A stretch of DNA of 64,000 nucleotides from Allolobophora icterica (lineage: Eukaryota > Annelida > Clitellata > Crassiclitellata > Lumbricidae). The notes below the pieces were generated by a model. That model had not been told where the DNA came from and did no database searches. It was given only the letters and a program-made list of their open reading frames with translations. Shown here in pieces: positions 43,590 to 53,081 of the stretch. The stretch's first letter is position 1. Each line of letters begins with the position of its first letter. Both the position numbers and the translations under genes were made by a program. The stretch is taken from assembly GCA_963556255.1 (NCBI GenBank), contig OY744611.1:7082736-7146735 (forward strand). The letters are read 5' to 3'.

Positions 43590-44297
43590 TTAAGTATCGT
43601 ATATGTATAATTGTATGCTATGAAGTCCTACGTTAAACTGACCGATAATAATAGTCCCACCGGGAATATGTGTTTTCGTAAATCTGTAATACTGATACGC
43701 AGTATTCGTTGAAATATTGAAAAATGACGGCGCAGTTGCGGTTCTGAATAACGGAGTCGTCATCGTAAATAACGTCGTAAATGTCGAATCGCCGTCGTTA
43801 CGCCCTGATATGGTCCAAAAGACACTGTGTATTCTATGTAGATTATCGATAGCTTTCAACGCGATTCGCCAAATTTTAACCGGCTCAGGACATTTTATCT
43901 GTATCCAGGTATTTAAAGAATCATTAGAAACCCAAGATCCGTTCAAACCATCCGCGTTTAGACTATTGAACGCTCCGTACGCTCGATATCCGTCTATGTG
44001 TGAACTGGCACTAGCGACGAATCCGGTACTACTCTCGTCGGTTTCTAAATTAGGTATATATCCGAGATAACATTTCTTATGAGCATTATCTACGTAATAT
44101 TTGGTAGCACCATCTTGGGGGTTAGTAGGATCTGACACGTTGACAATTTTATGAGAATCTAAATTAATATTTCCAGTTGCGGCGTTTGTTCCATCCATAC
44201 GAAGGAAAGTAGCATTTGCTTGAGACAATGTAACTCCTCCGGCAATTACTCTTTCTGAATATCCAACATCAGTATGTCCGAATTTATCCACAGGCAT
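43590..44297 (-). CDS. Polinton-type fibre protein 1, 235 aa (left arm)
   Basis: Residues 1-55 form the shared anchor (GGVTLSQANATFLRMDG, NINLDSHKIVNV), followed by one phage-tail-like repeat (DPTNPQDGATKYYVD, 56-70). From about 86 to the end is a discoidin-like domain: TWIQIKCPEPVKIWRIALKA, ISGRNDGDSTFTTLF, AYQYYRF and a terminal IQLYIYDT. It is shorter than fibre 2 because it lacks the extended stalk. It lies 31 bases after the protease and 81 before fibre 2, in the same orientation. Likely a virion adhesin; function is inferred from domain logic only. Confidence 0.8.
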   Translation of the reverse strand: MPVDKFGHTDVGYSERVIAGGVTLSQANATFLRMDGTNAATGNINLDSHKIVNVSDPTNPQDGATKYYVDNAHKKCYLGYIPNLETDESSTGFVASASSHIDGYRAYGAFNSLNADGLNGSWVSNDSLNTWIQIKCPEPVKIWRIALKAIDNLHRIHSVFWTISGRNDGDSTFTTLFTMTTPLFRTATAPSFFNISTNTAYQYYRFTKTHIPGGTIIIGQFNVGLHSIQLYIYDT

Positions 44298-44305
44298 TTT
44301 ATAAT
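44295..44305 (-). promoter_or_regulatory. ATTATAAAATG start motif, fibre 1
   Basis: Identical 11-mer overlapping the start codon. It follows a TATATATATC/TATATATATATA palindromic tract between protease and fibre 1. Confidence 0.6.
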
Positions 44306-44328
44306 ATATATATATAGATATATATATA

Positions 44329-44775
44329 TTAAAACAAACCGTTTATAACTTCTTGAAAATTCGCGCCATCGTCCATCACCTTCAACACGTACAAGCACAG
44401 ATGACCGCAAAACACTTCGTTATCGGGCTGTATTCGTTCGCTGTTATAATAAACCGGACGACGTAAATATTTCAGTAGCTCGGTAGGTGGAGGGAGACCA
44501 TAGCCATCGAAATATTTCGCCGAAATTTCGCCTTTCTTCTTGATCCAACACACCCAATGAGTCCCGCTCCCACTAGATTTATCTAGGTTAAGAATGCCGC
44601 TTTCGTTAGTAGGCCTACTCGGTCTCTCGGGCAACTCGTCTCGTAGGAACACGCCTCTAAAGTTTGTGATATTTAGTTTCTTCTTAGCGGCGTCTAGCAG
44701 TTGTATATTCGACAGAGGAACATTCGGTAACACGACTCCGCAAACGTCGATTTCTGTAACACTTCTAAAACTCAT
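44329..44775 (-). CDS. Adenain-like cysteine protease, 148 aa (left arm)
   Basis: Polinton/adenovirus-type (C48/C5-like) maturation protease. His73 in GTHWVCW, Asp90 in KYFDGYGLPPP, Gln116 and Cys123 in IQPDNEVFCGHLC reproduce the catalytic His-Asp-(Gln)-Cys order. Gln lies seven residues before Cys, as in adenain. Length is close to, but shorter than, adenovirus protease (about 204 aa), as is usual for Polintons. Role: cleavage of capsid precursor proteins during virion assembly. It lies 31 bases downstream of the polymerase stop, and its start overlaps ATTATAAAATG. No inactivating change seen. Confidence 0.9.
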   Translation of the reverse strand: MSFRSVTEIDVCGVVLPNVPLSNIQLLDAAKKKLNITNFRGVFLRDELPERPSRPTNESGILNLDKSSGSGTHWVCWIKKKGEISAKYFDGYGLPPPTELLKYLRRPVYYNSERIQPDNEVFCGHLCLYVLKVMDDGANFQEVINGLF

Positions 44776-44783
44776 TTTATAAT
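44773..44783 (-). promoter_or_regulatory. ATTATAAAATG start motif, protease
   Basis: Same 11-mer as before both fibre genes, ending in the protease ATG. Confidence 0.6.
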
Positions 44784-44806
44784 CAACGAATAGATTCTTT
44801 ATGTGC

Positions 44807-45831
44807 TCAGCGTAACGAGTAATGTCCGTACGCTAATGTGTTAATACCGTCTTCCATTATTACTCGCTTGTCATCATCCGCGGATAATGCAACTTTATTT
44901 ACCTGTTCGGTATAAATATCGTGATGATACGATCTAAAAACGTTCATTTTTCTTAGTCGTTCTCTCTTGGTAAAAAGACAGTTTTTATAATCATCATGAG
45001 TTATCGTTTTCTTAACAACATTTTGCTTAATGCCTTTACACTTCTTGTGTTCTTCGCCATCCATTCTATACGAGTACAACTTGGCCCTTAAACCTATAAA
45101 CTCGAAAATCTGTTTTCCTGCTGATTCGTCTTTGAACATACCGATTACTTTCTTGTTCAGTCCGGTCTTTAAACCCGATGGGTGATCTTCAGGGTAATCA
45201 CTCGTATCGAATCGAACCGCAACGTCTTGAGCGATATCGTCGTAAAAATCTTCTGTTTGTATTTCATATGCCAACGAATCTGTATCGGTAAATAACAATT
45301 TAGCTCTGTCTCCGTATTTTTGCCGTATAAAATTGTAATGAAAGTCGTACATCAAAGTTTTACTTAAATCTAATATGCACATGCCTAGGTATATCGGTTT
45401 ATTATAAAACAACTTCGTTCTTTTCATGTGAACGGCGATTAGATTCTCGTCGAAAATCGTCAGGCGGTCATAATTAGTTTTTGCAGCTAGCTTGATAGCT
45501 TCCTTCTCGTGACATACCAATTTTATATCTACATGATTTTCGATTCTTTCAAGGGTTTTTCCAAAGACGCTATTGTTCATCAGTTTGAAAAAGTCTTTCT
45601 CAAAGTTATTAGTGGCACTCGTTCTCAAGTTTGTGTTTAGATCTACATAATACTTCAACCAAGGGCTTTCTTCGTATAGTATCCCTCTGTGAATTTTCGC
45701 GATTTTCAACCCGAGACTTTCGTACAACTTCAAATTTTCGTAATGTACCACGTACTTCTTTTTATCGTTCAAGTTTGGAATTAGTTTTGGCATATTATAT
45801 GTAAATTCCGACGAGATGCTCTCGGGAGCCA
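44807..45831 (-). pseudogene. Protein-primed DNA polymerase B, C-terminal part (left arm plus loop)
   Basis: Polinton/adintovirus-type family B polymerase, which replicates the element from a terminal-protein primer. The frame is open from the fold-back junction (45,831) to the stop at 44,807; an internal ATG at 45,793 gives 328 codons. In that numbering, KLMNNSVFGKT (70-80, motif B) and FTDTDSL (168-174, motif C, catalytic Asp pair) are intact, followed by an RAKLYSY (KxY-type) block and DGINTLAYGHY near the end. The N-terminal exonuclease and primer domains, perhaps 600 or more residues, are missing because the palindrome junction cuts the gene. It cannot encode a working polymerase as assembled. 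Confidence 0.9.
45509..45831. other. 323-bp unique loop at the palindrome centre (first copy)
   Basis: Between the inverted arms ending at 45,508 (TCCTTCTC) and restarting at 45,832 (GAGAAGGA). The loop encodes about 95 codons of polymerase on the minus strand plus about 15 upstream codons. It occurs in the same orientation at 49,679-50,001, although the surrounding arms are mirrored about 47,755. Confidence 0.95.
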
Positions 45832-46533
45832 GAGAAGGAAGCTATCAAGCTAGCTGCAAAAACTAATTATGACCGCCTGACGATTTTCGACGAGAATCTA
45901 ATCGCCGTTCACATGAAAAGAACGAAGTTGTTTTATAATAAACCGATATACCTAGGCATGTGCATATTAGATTTAAGTAAAACTTTGATGTACGACTTTC
46001 ATTACAATTTTATACGGCAAAAATACGGAGACAGAGCTAAATTGTTATTTACCGATACAGATTCGTTGGCATATGAAATACAAACAGAAGATTTTTACGA
46101 CGATATCGCTCAAGACGTTGCGGTTCGATTCGATACGAGTGATTACCCTGAAGATCACCCATCGGGTTTAAAGACCGGACTGAACAAGAAAGTAATCGGT
46201 ATGTTCAAAGACGAATCAGCAGGAAAACAGATTTTCGAGTTTATAGGTTTAAGGGCCAAGTTGTACTCGTATAGAATGGATGGCGAAGAACACAAGAAGT
46301 GTAAAGGCATTAAGCAAAATGTTGTTAAGAAAACGATAACTCATGATGATTATAAAAACTGTCTTTTTACCAAGAGAGAACGACTAAGAAAAATGAACGT
46401 TTTTAGATCGTATCATCACGATATTTATACCGAACAGGTAAATAAAGTTGCATTATCCGCGGATGATGACAAGCGAGTAATAATGGAAGACGGTATTAAC
46501 ACATTAGCGTACGGACATTACTCGTTACGCTGA
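45832..46533 (+). pseudogene. Polymerase B C-terminal fragment, inverted copy
   Basis: Same sequence as 44,807-45,508 on the other strand, containing the DTDS motif but lacking motif B, which lies in the loop. A frame from the ATG at 45,913 gives 206 codons. It begins at the fold-back junction and has no upstream coding sequence. Confidence 0.9.
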
Positions 46534-46564
46534 GCACATAAAGAATCTATTCGTTGATTATAAA

Positions 46565-47011
46565 ATGAGTTTTAGAAGTGTTACAGAAATCGACGTTTGC
46601 GGAGTCGTGTTACCGAATGTTCCTCTGTCGAATATACAACTGCTAGACGCCGCTAAGAAGAAACTAAATATCACAAACTTTAGAGGCGTGTTCCTACGAG
46701 ACGAGTTGCCCGAGAGACCGAGTAGGCCTACTAACGAAAGCGGCATTCTTAACCTAGATAAATCTAGTGGGAGCGGGACTCATTGGGTGTGTTGGATCAA
46801 GAAGAAAGGCGAAATTTCGGCGAAATATTTCGATGGCTATGGTCTCCCTCCACCTACCGAGCTACTGAAATATTTACGTCGTCCGGTTTATTATAACAGC
46901 GAACGAATACAGCCCGATAACGAAGTGTTTTGCGGTCATCTGTGCTTGTACGTGTTGAAGGTGATGGACGATGGCGCGAATTTTCAAGAAGTTATAAACG
47001 GTTTGTTTTAA
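46565..47011 (+). CDS. Adenain-like protease, inverted copy
   Basis: Identical 148-codon gene to 44,329-44,775, with His73, Asp90, Gln116 and Cys123 intact and the ATTATAAAATG start motif. Confidence 0.9.
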   Translation: MSFRSVTEIDVCGVVLPNVPLSNIQLLDAAKKKLNITNFRGVFLRDELPERPSRPTNESGILNLDKSSGSGTHWVCWIKKKGEISAKYFDGYGLPPPTELLKYLRRPVYYNSERIQPDNEVFCGHLCLYVLKVMDDGANFQEVINGLF

Positions 47012-47042
47012 TATATATATATCTATATATATATATTATAAA

Positions 47043-47750
47043 ATGCCTGTGGATAAATTCGGACATACTGATGTTGGATATTCAGAAAGAGTAATTGCCG
47101 GAGGAGTTACATTGTCTCAAGCAAATGCTACTTTCCTTCGTATGGATGGAACAAACGCCGCAACTGGAAATATTAATTTAGATTCTCATAAAATTGTCAA
47201 CGTGTCAGATCCTACTAACCCCCAAGATGGTGCTACCAAATATTACGTAGATAATGCTCATAAGAAATGTTATCTCGGATATATACCTAATTTAGAAACC
47301 GACGAGAGTAGTACCGGATTCGTCGCTAGTGCCAGTTCACACATAGACGGATATCGAGCGTACGGAGCGTTCAATAGTCTAAACGCGGATGGTTTGAACG
47401 GATCTTGGGTTTCTAATGATTCTTTAAATACCTGGATACAGATAAAATGTCCTGAGCCGGTTAAAATTTGGCGAATCGCGTTGAAAGCTATCGATAATCT
47501 ACATAGAATACACAGTGTCTTTTGGACCATATCAGGGCGTAACGACGGCGATTCGACATTTACGACGTTATTTACGATGACGACTCCGTTATTCAGAACC
47601 GCAACTGCGCCGTCATTTTTCAATATTTCAACGAATACTGCGTATCAGTATTACAGATTTACGAAAACACATATTCCCGGTGGGACTATTATTATCGGTC
47701 AGTTTAACGTAGGACTTCATAGCATACAATTATACATATACGATACTTAA
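47043..47750 (+). CDS. Fibre protein 1, inverted copy
   Basis: Identical 235-codon gene to 43,590-44,297. Confidence 0.8.
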   Translation: MPVDKFGHTDVGYSERVIAGGVTLSQANATFLRMDGTNAATGNINLDSHKIVNVSDPTNPQDGATKYYVDNAHKKCYLGYIPNLETDESSTGFVASASSHIDGYRAYGAFNSLNADGLNGSWVSNDSLNTWIQIKCPEPVKIWRIALKAIDNLHRIHSVFWTISGRNDGDSTFTTLFTMTTPLFRTATAPSFFNISTNTAYQYYRFTKTHIPGGTIIIGQFNVGLHSIQLYIYDT

Positions 47751-47831
47751 ATCGTGGTAGGTTATTCATGAGCTCACCCAACGATTTATTTTGATATAAA
47801 TAAAATATATACATTGTATATATATTATAAA

Positions 47832-48007
47832 ATGCCTGTGGATAAATTCGGACATACTGATGTTGGATACTCGGAAAGAATAATTGCCGGAGGAGTTACA
47901 TTGTCTCAAGCAAATGCTACTTTCCTTCGTATGGATGGAACAAACGCCGCGACCGAGAATATTAATTTAGATTCTCATAAACTGGTCAACGTGTTAGAAC
48001 CTACTAA
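47832..48007 (+). pseudogene. Fibre protein 2, cut by the assembly gap
   Basis: The first about 58 codons of fibre 2 from its MPVDKF start run straight into the N gap. Truncation is by assembly, not by mutation. Confidence 0.9.
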
Positions 48008-48207
48008 NNNNNNNNNNNNNNNNNNNNNNNNNNNNNNNNNNNNNNNNNNNNNNNNNNNNNNNNNNNNNNNNNNNNNNNNNNNNNNNNNNNNNNNNNNNNN
48101 NNNNNNNNNNNNNNNNNNNNNNNNNNNNNNNNNNNNNNNNNNNNNNNNNNNNNNNNNNNNNNNNNNNNNNNNNNNNNNNNNNNNNNNNNNNNNNNNNNNN
48201 NNNNNNN
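48008..48207. other. Assembly gap, exactly 200 N
   Basis: A uniform run of 200 N, i.e. a fixed-size scaffolder gap rather than a measured distance. The sequences on both sides are duplicates of one another across 3,970 bp. Confidence 0.99.
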
Positions 48208-48467
48208 TCGGTTTCTAAATTAGGTATATATCCGAGATAACATTTCTTATGAGCATTATCTACGTAATATTTGGTAGCACCATCTTGGGGGTTAGTAGGA
48301 TCTGACACGTTGACAATTTTATGAGAATCTAAATTAATATTTCCAGTTGCGGCGTTTGTTCCATCCATACGAAGGAAAGTAGCATTTGCTTGAGACAATG
48401 TAACTCCTCCGGCAATTACTCTTTCTGAATATCCAACATCAGTATGTCCGAATTTATCCACAGGCAT
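48208..48467 (-). pseudogene. Fibre protein 1, cut by the assembly gap
   Basis: N-terminal about 86 codons of fibre 1 on the minus strand; the rest is lost in the gap. Identical to 44,038-44,297. Confidence 0.9.
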
Positions 48468-48498
48468 TTTATAATATATATATATAGATATATATATA

Positions 48499-48945
48499 TT
48501 AAAACAAACCGTTTATAACTTCTTGAAAATTCGCGCCATCGTCCATCACCTTCAACACGTACAAGCACAGATGACCGCAAAACACTTCGTTATCGGGCTG
48601 TATTCGTTCGCTGTTATAATAAACCGGACGACGTAAATATTTCAGTAGCTCGGTAGGTGGAGGGAGACCATAGCCATCGAAATATTTCGCCGAAATTTCG
48701 CCTTTCTTCTTGATCCAACACACCCAATGAGTCCCGCTCCCACTAGATTTATCTAGGTTAAGAATGCCGCTTTCGTTAGTAGGCCTACTCGGTCTCTCGG
48801 GCAACTCGTCTCGTAGGAACACGCCTCTAAAGTTTGTGATATTTAGTTTCTTCTTAGCGGCGTCTAGCAGTTGTATATTCGACAGAGGAACATTCGGTAA
48901 CACGACTCCGCAAACGTCGATTTCTGTAACACTTCTAAAACTCAT
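48499..48945 (-). CDS. Adenain-like protease (duplicate)
   Basis: Identical to 44,329-44,775. Confidence 0.88.
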   Translation of the reverse strand: MSFRSVTEIDVCGVVLPNVPLSNIQLLDAAKKKLNITNFRGVFLRDELPERPSRPTNESGILNLDKSSGSGTHWVCWIKKKGEISAKYFDGYGLPPPTELLKYLRRPVYYNSERIQPDNEVFCGHLCLYVLKVMDDGANFQEVINGLF

Positions 48946-48976
48946 TTTATAATCAACGAATAGATTCTTTATGTGC

Positions 48977-50001
48977 TCAGCGTAACGAGTAATGTCCGTA
49001 CGCTAATGTGTTAATACCGTCTTCCATTATTACTCGCTTGTCATCATCCGCGGATAATGCAACTTTATTTACCTGTTCGGTATAAATATCGTGATGATAC
49101 GATCTAAAAACGTTCATTTTTCTTAGTCGTTCTCTCTTGGTAAAAAGACAGTTTTTATAATCATCATGAGTTATCGTTTTCTTAACAACATTTTGCTTAA
49201 TGCCTTTACACTTCTTGTGTTCTTCGCCATCCATTCTATACGAGTACAACTTGGCCCTTAAACCTATAAACTCGAAAATCTGTTTTCCTGCTGATTCGTC
49301 TTTGAACATACCGATTACTTTCTTGTTCAGTCCGGTCTTTAAACCCGATGGGTGATCTTCAGGGTAATCACTCGTATCGAATCGAACCGCAACGTCTTGA
49401 GCGATATCGTCGTAAAAATCTTCTGTTTGTATTTCATATGCCAACGAATCTGTATCGGTAAATAACAATTTAGCTCTGTCTCCGTATTTTTGCCGTATAA
49501 AATTGTAATGAAAGTCGTACATCAAAGTTTTACTTAAATCTAATATGCACATGCCTAGGTATATCGGTTTATTATAAAACAACTTCGTTCTTTTCATGTG
49601 AACGGCGATTAGATTCTCGTCGAAAATCGTCAGGCGGTCATAATTAGTTTTTGCAGCTAGCTTGATAGCTTCCTTCTCGTGACATACCAATTTTATATCT
49701 ACATGATTTTCGATTCTTTCAAGGGTTTTTCCAAAGACGCTATTGTTCATCAGTTTGAAAAAGTCTTTCTCAAAGTTATTAGTGGCACTCGTTCTCAAGT
49801 TTGTGTTTAGATCTACATAATACTTCAACCAAGGGCTTTCTTCGTATAGTATCCCTCTGTGAATTTTCGCGATTTTCAACCCGAGACTTTCGTACAACTT
49901 CAAATTTTCGTAATGTACCACGTACTTCTTTTTATCGTTCAAGTTTGGAATTAGTTTTGGCATATTATATGTAAATTCCGACGAGATGCTCTCGGGAGCC
50001 A
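48977..50001 (-). pseudogene. DNA polymerase B C-terminal part (duplicate, includes loop)
   Basis: Identical to 44,807-45,831, with the loop (49,679-50,001) in the same orientation. Truncated at the fold-back junction. Confidence 0.9.
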
Positions 50002-50703
50002 GAGAAGGAAGCTATCAAGCTAGCTGCAAAAACTAATTATGACCGCCTGACGATTTTCGACGAGAATCTAATCGCCGTTCACATGAAAAGAACGAAGTTG
50101 TTTTATAATAAACCGATATACCTAGGCATGTGCATATTAGATTTAAGTAAAACTTTGATGTACGACTTTCATTACAATTTTATACGGCAAAAATACGGAG
50201 ACAGAGCTAAATTGTTATTTACCGATACAGATTCGTTGGCATATGAAATACAAACAGAAGATTTTTACGACGATATCGCTCAAGACGTTGCGGTTCGATT
50301 CGATACGAGTGATTACCCTGAAGATCACCCATCGGGTTTAAAGACCGGACTGAACAAGAAAGTAATCGGTATGTTCAAAGACGAATCAGCAGGAAAACAG
50401 ATTTTCGAGTTTATAGGTTTAAGGGCCAAGTTGTACTCGTATAGAATGGATGGCGAAGAACACAAGAAGTGTAAAGGCATTAAGCAAAATGTTGTTAAGA
50501 AAACGATAACTCATGATGATTATAAAAACTGTCTTTTTACCAAGAGAGAACGACTAAGAAAAATGAACGTTTTTAGATCGTATCATCACGATATTTATAC
50601 CGAACAGGTAAATAAAGTTGCATTATCCGCGGATGATGACAAGCGAGTAATAATGGAAGACGGTATTAACACATTAGCGTACGGACATTACTCGTTACGC
50701 TGA
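50002..50703 (+). pseudogene. Polymerase B C-terminal fragment, right arm
   Basis: Identical to 45,832-46,533. This is the start of the right arm proper. Confidence 0.9.
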
Positions 50704-50734
50704 GCACATAAAGAATCTATTCGTTGATTATAAA

Positions 50735-51181
50735 ATGAGTTTTAGAAGTGTTACAGAAATCGACGTTTGCGGAGTCGTGTTACCGAATGTTCCTCTGTCG
50801 AATATACAACTGCTAGACGCCGCTAAGAAGAAACTAAATATCACAAACTTTAGAGGCGTGTTCCTACGAGACGAGTTGCCCGAGAGACCGAGTAGGCCTA
50901 CTAACGAAAGCGGCATTCTTAACCTAGATAAATCTAGTGGGAGCGGGACTCATTGGGTGTGTTGGATCAAGAAGAAAGGCGAAATTTCGGCGAAATATTT
51001 CGATGGCTATGGTCTCCCTCCACCTACCGAGCTACTGAAATATTTACGTCGTCCGGTTTATTATAACAGCGAACGAATACAGCCCGATAACGAAGTGTTT
51101 TGCGGTCATCTGTGCTTGTACGTGTTGAAGGTGATGGACGATGGCGCGAATTTTCAAGAAGTTATAAACGGTTTGTTTTAA
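50735..51181 (+). CDS. Adenain-like protease, right arm
   Basis: Identical to 44,329-44,775. ATTATAAAATG at 50,727-50,737 overlaps the start. Confidence 0.9.
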   Translation: MSFRSVTEIDVCGVVLPNVPLSNIQLLDAAKKKLNITNFRGVFLRDELPERPSRPTNESGILNLDKSSGSGTHWVCWIKKKGEISAKYFDGYGLPPPTELLKYLRRPVYYNSERIQPDNEVFCGHLCLYVLKVMDDGANFQEVINGLF

Positions 51182-51212
51182 TATATATATATCTATATAT
51201 ATATATTATAAA

Positions 51213-51920
51213 ATGCCTGTGGATAAATTCGGACATACTGATGTTGGATATTCAGAAAGAGTAATTGCCGGAGGAGTTACATTGTCTCAAGCAAATGCTA
51301 CTTTCCTTCGTATGGATGGAACAAACGCCGCAACTGGAAATATTAATTTAGATTCTCATAAAATTGTCAACGTGTCAGATCCTACTAACCCCCAAGATGG
51401 TGCTACCAAATATTACGTAGATAATGCTCATAAGAAATGTTATCTCGGATATATACCTAATTTAGAAACCGACGAGAGTAGTACCGGATTCGTCGCTAGT
51501 GCCAGTTCACACATAGACGGATATCGAGCGTACGGAGCGTTCAATAGTCTAAACGCGGATGGTTTGAACGGATCTTGGGTTTCTAATGATTCTTTAAATA
51601 CCTGGATACAGATAAAATGTCCTGAGCCGGTTAAAATTTGGCGAATCGCGTTGAAAGCTATCGATAATCTACATAGAATACACAGTGTCTTTTGGACCAT
51701 ATCAGGGCGTAACGACGGCGATTCGACATTTACGACGTTATTTACGATGACGACTCCGTTATTCAGAACCGCAACTGCGCCGTCATTTTTCAATATTTCA
51801 ACGAATACTGCGTATCAGTATTACAGATTTACGAAAACACATATTCCCGGTGGGACTATTATTATCGGTCAGTTTAACGTAGGACTTCATAGCATACAAT
51901 TATACATATACGATACTTAA
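51213..51920 (+). CDS. Fibre protein 1, right arm
   Basis: Identical to 43,590-44,297. ATTATAAAATG at 51,205-51,215. Confidence 0.8.
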   Translation: MPVDKFGHTDVGYSERVIAGGVTLSQANATFLRMDGTNAATGNINLDSHKIVNVSDPTNPQDGATKYYVDNAHKKCYLGYIPNLETDESSTGFVASASSHIDGYRAYGAFNSLNADGLNGSWVSNDSLNTWIQIKCPEPVKIWRIALKAIDNLHRIHSVFWTISGRNDGDSTFTTLFTMTTPLFRTATAPSFFNISTNTAYQYYRFTKTHIPGGTIIIGQFNVGLHSIQLYIYDT

Positions 51921-52001
51921 ATCGTGGTAGGTTATTCATGAGCTCACCCAACGATTTATTTTGATATAAATAAAATATATACATTGTATATATATTATAA
52001 A

Positions 52002-53081
52002 ATGCCTGTGGATAAATTCGGACATACTGATGTTGGATACTCGGAAAGAATAATTGCCGGAGGAGTTACATTGTCTCAAGCAAATGCTACTTTCCTTCGT
52101 ATGGATGGAACAAACGCCGCGACCGAGAATATTAATTTAGATTCTCATAAACTGGTCAACGTGTTAGAACCTACTAATTCCCAAGATGGTGCTACCAAAA
52201 ATTACGTAGATTTAAACAGCGGTGTAAACAAAGTTTCTAAGACTGGTGACGTTATGACCGGCAATCTATTTTTAAGTGTGAGCTCGGATCGTCAACGTAA
52301 TATGGGGTGTAAGGATCTACGCGGAAACAAACTGTTTGCTTTGATACTGGGTAATCTGTTAAACAAAATAGAAGGTTATTTAAACCAACCTATAACGTTG
52401 CAATCGATCGAAGGTTTCTTGTGCAAAGTGGGAACGGAAAATATAATTCGATTCGGTAAATCGTCCAGCAACCATAAAATCGATGTTTACCAAGATATCG
52501 TTATGAGACAAAAATCTATAACCGATTTAAAAGACCCCGTTAATCCTCAAGATGCCTCCACTAAAAATTACGTCGATAATGCTCTTAGTAGAGCGGATAA
52601 TAAAAAGTGCCATATCGGATACATACCTATTTTGGAGGCTAATGAAAGTGTTACCGGATTTATCGCAAGTGCTAGTTCAATTGTTACTGACAAGTATCAA
52701 GCGTATGGAGCTTTCAATAGTCTAAATGCAGATGGTTCAAACGGAACATGGATAGCTGATAGTAGATCAATCCTAAATATCTGGCTACAGATAAAATGTC
52801 CTGAGCCGGTTAAAATTTGGAGAATTGCGTTGAAAGCGATAAGACACAACAGAGGCGCATACCAGATTACAAACTGGATTTTAAACGGAAGTAATGATGG
52901 ATCAACGTTTACCCAATTACTAAGATCGACGCAGGCGTTATTAAACACCGAATCTGCTCCGTCATTTTTTAATGTTTCAACCAATACTGCATACCAGTAT
53001 TACAGACTTTCTGTAACAAGCAACCCCAGTCACACTGTGGTAGGAGTAGAAGTCCTACAATTATACGTATACGATACATAA
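52002..53081 (+). CDS. Fibre protein 2, right arm
   Basis: Identical to 42,429-43,508. ATTATAAAATG at 51,994-52,004; six further in-frame codons upstream from 51,984. Confidence 0.8.
   Translation: MPVDKFGHTDVGYSERIIAGGVTLSQANATFLRMDGTNAATENINLDSHKLVNVLEPTNSQDGATKNYVDLNSGVNKVSKTGDVMTGNLFLSVSSDRQRNMGCKDLRGNKLFALILGNLLNKIEGYLNQPITLQSIEGFLCKVGTENIIRFGKSSSNHKIDVYQDIVMRQKSITDLKDPVNPQDASTKNYVDNALSRADNKKCHIGYIPILEANESVTGFIASASSIVTDKYQAYGAFNSLNADGSNGTWIADSRSILNIWLQIKCPEPVKIWRIALKAIRHNRGAYQITNWILNGSNDGSTFTQLLRSTQALLNTESAPSFFNVSTNTAYQYYRLSVTSNPSHTVVGVEVLQLYVYDT

Larger units (their letters stand above)
31510..45508 (+). repeat. Left arm of giant inverted repeat (at least 13,999 bp)
   Basis: Each position x is matched by the reverse complement at 95,510-x. 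Checks include ORF pairs 31,973-32,374/63,136-63,537, 36,391-38,154/57,356-59,119 and 42,429-43,526/51,984-53,081, and the extreme right end of the window against 31,510 onward. The only difference noticed is at 39,953. The inner end, at 45,508, lies inside the polymerase gene. The outer end lies beyond what this window can test. Confidence 0.97.
45832..48007 (+). repeat. Inner start of the opposite arm, first copy (2,176 bp, ends at the gap)
   Basis: Exact reverse complement of 43,333-45,508 (sum 91,340), and identical in direct orientation to 50,002-52,177 (offset 4,170). It reads as the far end of one contig that continued through the fold-back. Confidence 0.95.
48208..52177 (+). repeat. 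Direct duplicate of 44,038-48,007 (3,970 bp)
   Basis: Same orientation, constant offset 4,170, including the 323-bp loop. It therefore looks like the overlapping end of a second contig rather than a mirrored arm. Confidence 0.95.

Noticed and set aside
44038..52177. Biological tandem amplification of the viral cassette
   Set aside because: Exact identity, the fixed 200-N gap and the identical loop orientation fit an unmerged contig overlap better.
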